DNA from: a virus
Reading direction: 5' to 3' (one strand)
Virus record (IMG/VR): IMGVR_UViG_3300037245_001922
Span: 1-30,294 of that record
DNA: 30,294 nt
This document shows, in pieces, positions 20,938-26,316 of the stretch (position 1 is its first letter; each line of letters opens with the position of its first letter). The translations under genes were made by a program, and so were the position numbers. The notes beneath the pieces were generated by a model that was not told the origin of the DNA, did not search any database, and saw only the letters and a program-made list of their open reading frames with translations.

Positions 20938-20955
20938 AAAAAAAATATGTTTTTA
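20938..20955 (-). terminator. Oligo-T terminator after ParB-like gene
   Basis: Minus strand AAAACATA followed by 9 T, about 12 nt after the stop at 20967, then a GAGC/GCTC hairpin. Same AAAACA-oligo(T) pattern as at the other unit ends. Confidence 0.6.
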
Positions 20956-20966
20956 TGTGATTTTAT

Positions 20967-22448
20967 TTACAACATTATCTGGGGGACTTTTCCTTTTAGA
21001 TTTTGTTGTAGTATGTGTACTATTAGTTCTGCTTTTTTGACATTTCCAGCTTCTTCCAACTTGAATTCCTTGATTAAGTCACTCAATTGATCCTTAGTGT
21101 ACATTTTCAAGTAATCCTCAGTTATCACAAAGTCTGTTTTTATATCAACACCAAAGTTTCTAGAAATTAATACCAGATTCTTCAAGTCTACTCCTCGAAG
21201 TGCATTTTTACTTAACACTGCAATCGTATTGTCTAGCGCCATATCATCTGCTGCAAAGATGTTCTTCACATTCGCATAAGCTCCACATTCGTCCTCCATT
21301 AATTTTCCAATCTCTTCAGCTGCCCTATCCTTTTCTTCGTAATCTGCCTGTTGTATGATTCTTAAAACTCCAAGCTTTTTGGCTTCGATTGTTCCTGGTT
21401 GAACTTTCTCTTTTGTTTGTTCAATCAAAAACTGTGTTTTAAATGCACTAACTTTTGTCAATAATGCAGTTTCCTTCTTCTCAACTTTCTCTTCTGATAC
21501 TTCAACTTCTCCGGCTTCAACCTTTTGTGGCCGCTTTTTGAAGTATTCAGTAAATCTTCCAGAATCATCAACTTTTACTAAGTAATTCTCTCGCTTCTCT
21601 CTACATTTCTTCTTATAAGCATCAGTGATTTTGAATTCTGTGCATTTCCAAGCATGATCTCCATCGATATAACCTTCTGGTGATGTATAGCTTTCTCCTT
21701 CGTATAAAATATCTGCGAACTCTTTTCTTTTGTTATACACAAACTCTCGCAACTTTTTATTAAAGCATTTGCTATTCATACAATTTCCATTCAGTATTGT
21801 TCCTGTTTCAAATAATTCTGCTTGTTTAGATCCATTGTGAATACAATCCTTACAATCTCCTTTACAGAACTTTGCATCTTCCAAGTTCATACTTCTGTAT
21901 GACATGTTATCTTTTGCCTCTTGGACACCAAGTTCATCATCAATAATTTCTTTCATTAATTCATCTCTTGCTTCCCCAGAAATTCTTGCTAATAATAAAG
22001 CGTGACCCATTTGGATCTTATTTTTTACTAATGCTGTCTGGACCTTAACTGGTAACTTAGCAATCTCTAGCCTTTTTTCCACATAGTTTTGTCGCTTTGA
22101 TATTCTCACTGCGAGTTGTTCTATTGTTACGCCTTCAGTCTCAATGTATTGCGCGAATGCTTTTCCTTCTTCAACCGGATTAAGATTCTTCTGAAATATT
22201 CCTGCAATCATTTGTGAAGTCCTTTCGTCGATTCTGTCATTTGCATAGAAAAACGGAACCTCTTTAAGTCCTGCTGCTTTTGCTGCAATAACCCTTCTGT
22301 GTCCGTCAATAATTTCATCTTCAGAGTTCAAGATTATCGGTTGCCTCATACCGTGAGCCCTGACTGATTCAGTTAACTCGGTTAAGTCGCCGTAGTCCTC
22401 TCTGATGTTTTCTTTCTTTTTGATGTTGTCTATTTTTATGTTTTCCAT
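20967..22448 (-). CDS. ParB-like protein with Cys cluster and C-terminal SAP-like segment
   Basis: A 493-residue protein. Residues 1-70 form a ParB N-terminal domain (MRQPIILNSEDEIIDGHRR, then VIAAKAAGLKEVPF). NLNPVEEGKAFAQYI and the HTH GVTIEQLAVRISKRQNYVEK follow, as in ParB/KorB-type DNA binders. At about 192-235 lies a Cys cluster, FCKGDCKDCIHNGS and NGNCMNSKCF, a pattern known in plasmid ParB relatives. The end (YTKDQLSDLIKEFKLEEAG, ELIVHILQ) resembles a SAP helix pair. It has a strong Shine-Dalgarno (AGGAGG). Likely a partition, replication or chromatin-organising factor; no ParA is seen in the window. Confidence 0.85.
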   Translation of the reverse strand: MENIKIDNIKKKENIREDYGDLTELTESVRAHGMRQPIILNSEDEIIDGHRRVIAAKAAGLKEVPFFYANDRIDERTSQMIAGIFQKNLNPVEEGKAFAQYIETEGVTIEQLAVRISKRQNYVEKRLEIAKLPVKVQTALVKNKIQMGHALLLARISGEARDELMKEIIDDELGVQEAKDNMSYRSMNLEDAKFCKGDCKDCIHNGSKQAELFETGTILNGNCMNSKCFNKKLREFVYNKRKEFADILYEGESYTSPEGYIDGDHAWKCTEFKITDAYKKKCREKRENYLVKVDDSGRFTEYFKKRPQKVEAGEVEVSEEKVEKKETALLTKVSAFKTQFLIEQTKEKVQPGTIEAKKLGVLRIIQQADYEEKDRAAEEIGKLMEDECGAYANVKNIFAADDMALDNTIAVLSKNALRGVDLKNLVLISRNFGVDIKTDFVITEDYLKMYTKDQLSDLIKEFKLEEAGNVKKAELIVHILQQNLKGKVPQIML

Positions 22449-22491
22449 ATTTTCCTCCTGGATTTAGTTTGCGTTCCGCGCCCGGTCTTTC

Positions 22492-22520
22492 TAAAATAAA
22501 AAAAAATAAAATTTGTTTTA
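22492..22520 (-). terminator. Oligo-T terminator, bipartite type
   Basis: Minus strand AAAACAAA, then T4-A-T9-A-T4, a few bases after the stop at 22524. It separates the annealing-protein operon from the ParB-like gene, whose leader then carries a GC-rich segment and AGGAGG. Confidence 0.6.
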
Positions 22521-22523
22521 CAG

Positions 22524-22715
22524 TTATACAGCTACTTTTTCTCCGTATCTCTCAGACATTGCTGTTTCAATTTCAGCCAAAGTTACAAGAGCTTTCTGCG
22601 GATCCTGGTCATAAACCTTCACTTCCCAAGTATACCCTTTCGAGTTCCTTGTAACCTTAACACTGCTTTTTTGTTCAACCGTTACGTTTTGTGTGTTTTC
22701 TACTTCTTCTGCCAT
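22524..22715 (-). CDS. Small protein downstream of annealing-like protein
   Basis: A 63-residue protein starting MAEEVENTQNVTVEQKSSVK, then KGYTWEVKVYDQDPQKALVT and a helix ending SERYGEKVAV. The beta-hairpin plus helix layout (SKGYTWEVKVYD) is common in small viral proteins next to recombination genes. The ATG lies one base after the preceding stop; an in-frame upstream start at 22769 would run into that gene and is unlikely. Function unknown. Confidence 0.7.
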   Translation of the reverse strand: MAEEVENTQNVTVEQKSSVKVTRNSKGYTWEVKVYDQDPQKALVTLAEIETAMSERYGEKVAV

Positions 22716-22716
22716 C

Positions 22717-23442
22717 TTATGTTGTTTTTGGATCAACGACCTCTTCTGGTACTTTTGTAACTGGCACATTGTCTGGGTCTGTATCTACTCTTGAAGGAGT
22801 TGTTGCTGCATCTTCAATTGTTCCACTTGGGAGCTCTTCTTCTGCAACTTCCATATTATTTGTTGCCTGCTTCAATGCTCTAACTTGCGCCCTTGTGCTA
22901 GCCATACGGATCCAAGCATTCCTTATTGTCTTTTGCTCGATGTTTCCGCCTTCTTCTTCTTTAAGTCCACATGCATCTCCAAAATCTACATACGTTTGGT
23001 GTATAATTTCTATTGATCCATTAACTCCAACGTTTTTTCTTATCGTTGCAGTAGCCTTAAAACACGCAGTTTTCATTAAAACATTTGAAAGCTCTGGTAC
23101 AAACTCAACATCCATTGAAACTAATCCGATCTTATGCGCCTGGTCTGTTAATGTTTTGTAGTTGACTTTATCTAATTGGTCTTTGAATGATCCCTTTGCC
23201 GATTGTTCAACCTTATCATTTAGAACCTCAATATCTTTTATTATATTCAGTTCAACACTCAGCTCGACTTCAAAACCTTTCTTCAATCTATTTAAAAGAC
23301 TTTTCAGCTTTTCCTCTGTTTCATGAAAATTATAAAACGCCCCATTGACTTTAATACTCAATTGTAGTTGATCTTGATATTTATTCGGTTTGTCAGCAAT
23401 CCAATCAATCTTTCCTCGTACTTTTTTCATTTCGTTTTCCAT
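22717..23442 (-). CDS. Putative single-strand annealing-type recombination protein (Rad52/ERF-like)
   Basis: A 241-residue protein. The core (about 90-205) has LVSMDVEFVPELSNVLMKTA, CFKATATIRK, QTYVDFGDACGLK and NAWIRMASTRAQVRALKQAT. The last motif (A-x-TRA-x-x-RAL) is the family signature of Rad52/ERF/Sak-type annealing proteins and their relatives in archaeal and bacterial viruses. The N-terminal 90 residues are a strand/helix domain of unknown type, and the C-terminal 40 residues are acidic and Pro-rich, suited to binding partners. Annealing of single strands would support recombination-dependent replication together with the PD-(D/E)XK nuclease. The assignment is by motif only. Confidence 0.6.
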   Translation of the reverse strand: MENEMKKVRGKIDWIADKPNKYQDQLQLSIKVNGAFYNFHETEEKLKSLLNRLKKGFEVELSVELNIIKDIEVLNDKVEQSAKGSFKDQLDKVNYKTLTDQAHKIGLVSMDVEFVPELSNVLMKTACFKATATIRKNVGVNGSIEIIHQTYVDFGDACGLKEEEGGNIEQKTIRNAWIRMASTRAQVRALKQATNNMEVAEEELPSGTIEDAATTPSRVDTDPDNVPVTKVPEEVVDPKTT

Positions 23443-23443
23443 G

Positions 23444-23623
23444 TTAATAGCTAGTTGAAGGAATCGTTTTAGTTTCTATTACCCCATCATCAGATATTTT
23501 TAATCCTGCATCTCGAGCTTCTTCAAGGTAGTTTGCATTGATAGCTAATATTACTAAAACCCCATCTTGTATACTACAAATTTGTTGCTTACCTTCTAAT
23601 ATTTTTATTTTGTTTTCCATCAT
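23444..23623 (-). CDS. Unknown 59-residue protein
   Basis: Starts MMENKIKILEGKQQICSIQD and has GVLVILAINANYLEEARDAG, then KISDDGVIETK. GGAGG lies 5 nt before the tandem ATG, the strongest ribosome binding site of this operon. It ends one base before the annealing-like gene. Not recognised. Confidence 0.65.
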   Translation of the reverse strand: MMENKIKILEGKQQICSIQDGVLVILAINANYLEEARDAGLKISDDGVIETKTIPSTSY

Positions 23624-23750
23624 TTACCTCCTTCTCAGTAATTTTAACATGATTTTTTGATAAGGGGCAGGTAGGAGAACCCGATGAAAGATTCATCCTA
23701 CCCCCGTTTTTATTACTAAAAACTGTTACTTCGTCTTTGGCTTCTTTCAT
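23589..23750 (-). CDS. Unknown 53-residue protein
   Basis: I use ATG 23750, which overlaps the upstream stop (ATGA); an in-frame start at 23786 lies inside the membrane-protein gene. The protein reads MKEAKDEVTVFSNKNGGRMN, then SSGSPTCPLSKNHVKITEKE, and ends basic. It overlaps the next gene by 35 nt. No function can be read. Confidence 0.5.
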   Translation of the reverse strand: MKEAKDEVTVFSNKNGGRMNLSSGSPTCPLSKNHVKITEKEVNDGKQNKNIRR

Positions 23751-24133
23751 TTCATACCCTTCCCGGTCCAGAATCCTATCGCCCATGCTATTAATATTGT
23801 AATTATCGACCTTCCAATCCCTACAATTTTTTCTGAAGTCTCCCTTAAACTATTGTATTCCTCTACCCCATCGTACTCCGAGAAATTGAATTTTGTATAA
23901 GCAATCAAATATCCACTTTGTACACTATCATTTATCTTTAAGTTAGTTGTGACACAGATTTGTTCTGCTCCCTTCATATGTACCGAATGAAAAATTTCTT
24001 CTGCGATAATTGCACTAAAGAATATCCCAATCAGTATAAATCCCAATAGTGTTACCATGAATAATTTTTTGATTACCATTTTGTAACTAACCCTGCTACA
24101 CATATTCAGTATTTTATTTTTTATTTCTTCCAT
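23747..24133 (-). CDS. Two-TM membrane protein
   Basis: A 128-residue protein with two predicted transmembrane helices: about 24-44 (LFMVTLLGFILIGIFFSAII) and about 106-122 (IITILIAWAIGFWTGKG). Between them lies a 60-residue loop with CVTTNLKINDSVQSG and two N-x-S/T sites, probably outside the cell. A poly-G ribosome site (GGGGGG) precedes the ATG. Membrane proteins in early viral operons often act in superinfection exclusion or host-envelope change; this is only a suggestion. Confidence 0.7.
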   Translation of the reverse strand: MEEIKNKILNMCSRVSYKMVIKKLFMVTLLGFILIGIFFSAIIAEEIFHSVHMKGAEQICVTTNLKINDSVQSGYLIAYTKFNFSEYDGVEEYNSLRETSEKIVGIGRSIITILIAWAIGFWTGKGMK

Positions 24134-24154
24134 TGTTCCCCCCTTTTTGCTTTT

Positions 24155-24286
24155 TCATTCTAATACACTCCTAAGTGCTTTTATACAAAATTCTAATCCC
24201 AACCATTCCAAAGAGTCATTACTAAAAGCTTGTTGGTCTATTTCCAAATCTCTTATATTATCTCTTATTTGTTCTTCTGTTTTCAT
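24155..24286 (-). CDS. Unknown 43-residue acidic protein
   Basis: Starts MKTEEQIRDNIRDLEIDQQA and ends WLGLEFCIKALRSVLE; amphipathic helices throughout. ATGA overlap with the upstream gene. Short, but phase, coupling and composition all support a real gene. Confidence 0.6.
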   Translation of the reverse strand: MKTEEQIRDNIRDLEIDQQAFSNDSLEWLGLEFCIKALRSVLE

Positions 24287-24468
24287 AAAGACTCCAAAAT
24301 CTTTTTAATTGGAGTTTTGTTATGTTTTCTATTATCTTGAACCTCTACTTCAACTTTTCCTTTACCTTCACAGCAAAAACAATCATCTATCACCATTTTG
24401 CCACCAACAAAATTAGTTTTCTGAATTCCTTCTCCTCCACAATACCTACACTCTATTTTCATTTTCAT
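24283..24468 (-). CDS. DnaJ-type zinc-finger mini-protein
   Basis: A 61-residue protein with two C-x-x-C-x-G-x-G units, IECRYCGGEGIQK and DDCFCCEGKGKVEV, the repeat of DnaJ zinc-binding domains, and a basic tail (NRKHNKTPIKKILESL). One zinc is expected. ATGA coupling on both sides. Such single-finger proteins may bind unfolded protein or RNA; function unknown. Confidence 0.7.
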   Translation of the reverse strand: MKMKIECRYCGGEGIQKTNFVGGKMVIDDCFCCEGKGKVEVEVQDNRKHNKTPIKKILESL

Positions 24469-24608
24469 AATTTACTGACCTCCACTTTGTATCCCTCTTT
24501 TGTTTTTGCTTCGGCCCACTCTTTTGCTTCCTTCTCGCTTTGGAATCCGAATTGTCCAGGACAAAAGTTCCCAGTTACTTGATGAGTCGGATGCATATAT
24601 TTTTCCAT
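24465..24608 (-). CDS. Unknown 47-residue protein
   Basis: I start at ATG 24608, which overlaps the upstream stop as TAATG. It reads MEKYMHPTHQVTGNFCPGQF, then SEKEAKEWAEAKTKEGYKVE. The helix-strand end resembles small SPOR-like or YegP-like folds, but it is too short to call. Confidence 0.55.
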   Translation of the reverse strand: MEKYMHPTHQVTGNFCPGQFGFQSEKEAKEWAEAKTKEGYKVEVSKL

Positions 24609-24763
24609 TATGAACAAACCTCCATATATCCGCCACATAATATACAAACATTTGGTAAAGATTCGGGGAAACCTACAAAATTATCGTTCACTCTTGAAGT
24701 AATATTAGCATCATCAAAAATTGGATTTGCCCCACATTTAGTGCATTTTACTTCCCATTTCAT
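24608..24763 (-). CDS. Zinc-ribbon protein, 51 residues
   Basis: ATG 24763 overlaps the upstream stop (ATGA). It contains MKWEVKCTKCGANPIFDD and SLPNVCILCGGYMEVCS: two C-x-x-C-G knuckles 33 residues apart, a classic zinc ribbon. Function unknown; zinc ribbons of this size often join host complexes. Confidence 0.65.
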   Translation of the reverse strand: MKWEVKCTKCGANPIFDDANITSRVNDNFVGFPESLPNVCILCGGYMEVCS

Positions 24764-24918
24764 CTCTCGAATTTCTCCACATTTAATTCCCATGATATTC
24801 TATATCCATCTTCATTGTCTAAAATTCCAGAGGTGTTACCTTCTTTGATTAATCTTGCGATCTCCTCGTTGTCGGTCTCAAGATTTCTTTCGATTGATTG
24901 TTTAATATTTTGTTTCAT
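24760..24918 (-). CDS. Unknown 52-residue protein, first gene of operator-3 operon
   Basis: Starts MKQNIKQSIERNLETDNEEI, then ARLIKEGNTSGILDNEDGYR and ISWELNVEKFER. AGGAGA lies 7 nt before the ATG, and the leader from operator to ATG is the same as in copy 1 (TTCTAGGAGAAAACGATGAA). It is directly controlled by operator 3. Not recognised. Confidence 0.65.
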   Translation of the reverse strand: MKQNIKQSIERNLETDNEEIARLIKEGNTSGILDNEDGYRISWELNVEKFER

Positions 24919-24930
24919 CGTTTTCTCCTA

Positions 24931-24948
24931 GAATATACACGTCTATTC
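24931..24948 (-). promoter_or_regulatory. Operator copy 3 (18-bp dyad)
   Basis: Plus-strand sequence GAATATACACGTCTATTC, half-sites as in copies 1 and 2, central AC. It lies 2 bp from the TATA box at 24951-24959 and overlaps the expected start site. Confidence 0.75.
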
Positions 24949-24950
24949 CC

Positions 24951-24959
24951 TTTTTAAAA
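24951..24959 (-). promoter_or_regulatory. TATA box of operator-3 operon
   Basis: Minus strand TTTTAAAAA preceded by GGAGG, similar to the promoter at 26050-26060. It predicts a 12-nt leader for the gene at 24918. Confidence 0.6.
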
Positions 24960-25039
24960 CCTCCTATACACTCTAGGGTTACGGCGTTATGCAGAAAATT
25001 AGACTTTACCGTCTATAAAAATAATAATTAAAGTTTTAA

Positions 25040-25156
25040 CTAGAAAAAAGGTATCAATTCTTCTTGAACTTCTCTAGGTGTTTCTTGTTTTTGAACTTCT
25101 TTTGGTTTTCCATAGTCATCTATTATAAAAACATCCAGATGCATTTCTGGTGCCAT
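25040..25156 (-). CDS. Possible 38-residue protein with acidic-Pro-Phe end
   Basis: Starts MAPEMHLDVFIIDDYGKPKE and ends REVQEELIPFF. The frame stays open upstream of the ATG but shows no earlier start. The acidic, Pro-Phe C-terminus is like the tail by which single-strand DNA-binding proteins recruit partners, but the body is too short for such a protein. Low-confidence gene. Confidence 0.45.
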   Translation of the reverse strand: MAPEMHLDVFIIDDYGKPKEVQKQETPREVQEELIPFF

Positions 25157-25190
25157 TAATATATTAAGAAACAGGGGTTTATAGTTGTTG

Positions 25191-25316
25191 TTATTCTTTG
25201 GTGACTTCTCGTCTGTTCACATATCCACAGTTTGCACATGATATTTGATAATAATCACCAATTATTTGATCTGTAATCCTAGAACTATTACAGGCAGGAC
25301 ATTTTTTAATTACCAT
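25191..25316 (-). CDS. Zinc-ribbon protein, 41 residues
   Basis: Reads MVIKKCPACNSSRITDQIIG, then DYYQISCANCGYVNRREVTK. Two C-x-x-C knuckles 19 residues apart match a TFIIB/TFIIS-like zinc ribbon. The start overlaps the upstream stop as TGATG, so it is coupled to the ribbon-helix-helix gene and may act with it. Confidence 0.7.
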   Translation of the reverse strand: MVIKKCPACNSSRITDQIIGDYYQISCANCGYVNRREVTKE

Positions 25317-25621
25317 CATACATCATCCACATCACCACCAAGTTTTAATATTTTATTACCATTAATCTCTATTTGTTTTGATGATTCACGCATCTGCTTC
25401 AGTAGATCTATTCTCTCGCCCTTTAACATATTAATCTTATAACCATCAAACTCTTCCTTTGAACTTAAATGATGTACAATTAATTCTCTCACTAACTTTG
25501 ATAATTTATTTTTTCCAAACTTCCTTTCATAGATTTCAACGAGCTCTCTTGATGGATCCCCAACTCTTCCGAAATTTACAGACCTTATTAGTCTATCTTT
25601 TTTATTTCCATTATTTGCCAT
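25316..25621 (-). CDS. Ribbon-helix-helix-like DNA-binding protein
   Basis: A 101-residue protein. Residues about 12-50 fit a ribbon-helix-helix: strand IRSVNFGRVG, helix DPSRELVEIYERKFG, then NKLSKLVRELIVHHL. A C-terminal coiled helix follows (GERIDLLKQMRESSKQIEIN). RHH dimers bind short direct or inverted repeats. Upstream of its start lies a region with six TAACAAC heptamers, so autoregulation or a plasmid-type partition/origin role (CopG, ParR, Omega type) is plausible. Assignment by pattern only. Confidence 0.6.
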   Translation of the reverse strand: MANNGNKKDRLIRSVNFGRVGDPSRELVEIYERKFGKNKLSKLVRELIVHHLSSKEEFDGYKINMLKGERIDLLKQMRESSKQIEINGNKILKLGGDVDDV

Positions 25622-25637
25622 TTTCCATTATTTTTTG

Positions 25638-25854
25638 TAACAACTCGTTGTAACAACCTTAACACCTTTTTCTAAAATTGTTAACAACCCCCATTATTGT
25701 GGATAAACCTGATTTTTTTAATTATATCCACTTCTAGGAGTTTCATTAATTTTTATGTTTCTTCTTACTTTCCGTCCTAAAACGAAGAATAAGCTATTTG
25801 TTTGCAAAAGTTGTTAACTCATGTTGTTACATGTGTTACGTTTAGTTAACAACT
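25638..25854. repeat. TAACAAC repeat region, possible origin or partition site
   Basis: No gene between 25622 and 25813. TAACAAC occurs at 25638-25644, 25651-25657, 25682-25688 and 25847-25853. Its complement GTTGTTA occurs at 25810-25816 and 25823-25829. An 11-bp perfect inverted repeat AGTTGTTAACT/AGTTAACAACT (25809-25819, 25844-25854) includes the stop codon of the neighbouring gene. Between the clusters is an AT-rich core flanked by GTGGATA and TATCCAC (25699-25705, 25725-25731). Repeats plus AT-rich core next to a DNA-binding gene are typical of origins, centromeres or operators. Confidence 0.55.
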
Positions 25855-26020
25855 CATACTTCTTAATATCATCAGCTCTAAAGCCGACAGTTTTTCCATA
25901 TTTATCAATCATCTCAATCATTAAAAATCCTAAAGAATTATCAGTTGACGTAATCACACCATTAATGCAAGTACCGTCAACTAATTTTATAAAATAATTA
26001 TCACCCACATTCCATTCCAT
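25814..26020 (-). CDS. Small beta-barrel-like protein
   Basis: A 68-residue protein starting MEWNVGDNYFIKLVDGTCIN, then GVITSTDNSLGFLMIEMIDK and FRADDIKKYELL. The strand pattern (VGDNYFIKLVDG, GVITSTD, FLMIEMID) resembles Sm/SH3-like small barrels. I chose ATG 26020; a GTG at 26026 also fits the promoter. A TATA box lies about 29 nt upstream. The C-terminal end overlaps the repeat region. Confidence 0.6.
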   Translation of the reverse strand: MEWNVGDNYFIKLVDGTCINGVITSTDNSLGFLMIEMIDKYGKTVGFRADDIKKYELLTKRNTCNNMS

Positions 26021-26049
26021 TATCACAAACTATAACAAGACATCTTTTT

Positions 26050-26060
26050 AAAACCTTCTT
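26050..26060 (-). promoter_or_regulatory. TATA box of the gene at 25814-26020
   Basis: Minus strand GTTTTAAAAAG, nearly the same as the operator-3 promoter but without the operator dyad downstream. The short distance to ATG suggests a leaderless or near-leaderless mRNA. Confidence 0.55.
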
Positions 26061-26075
26061 TCTCCACAGGAATCT

Positions 26076-26297
26076 TTACTTAGATTCGTACTTTCCTAAC
26101 CACTTATATCCTGCATTCACGATGAATGGTAGGAATGTTATTGCAAGTTCATTAAAGGATCCGTAGTCGATCACTCCTGTTGAGTTTGCGACCCATCCAA
26201 GAACAGCTGCTGCAACTGTTAATAAAAGAGACTTTCCAATCTTCTTAAAACCAGTCTTGTCAAGCTTTCCGTTTGATATGATTTTTACTTTTGCCAT
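26076..26297 (-). CDS. Holin-like two-TM protein
   Basis: A 73-residue protein with a basic N-terminus (MAKVKIISNGKLDKTGFKKI), two hydrophobic helices (about 22-40, SLLLTVAAAVLGWVAN, and about 50-64, ELAITFLPFIVNAGY), and a basic end (KWLGKYESK). Size, topology and position after tail genes suggest a holin or a related small membrane protein of lysis or virion assembly. GGAGG lies 6 nt before the ATG. No endolysin is recognisable nearby, and archaeal virus lysis is poorly known, so the role is tentative. Confidence 0.55.
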   Translation of the reverse strand: MAKVKIISNGKLDKTGFKKIGKSLLLTVAAAVLGWVANSTGVIDYGSFNELAITFLPFIVNAGYKWLGKYESK

Positions 26298-26316
26298 GTT
26301 TAACCTCCGTTTGGAT

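Noticed and set aside
24114-24158. 14-codon frame between two mini-genes
   Set aside because: Overlaps by ATGA, but reads mostly Lys/Gly/Asn; it is explained by the poly-G ribosome site and linker.
25697-25706. TGTGGATAA as a bacterial DnaA box
   Set aside because: Archaeal-type promoters and proteins make DnaA unlikely; it is a single exact box. Kept only as part of the repeat region.
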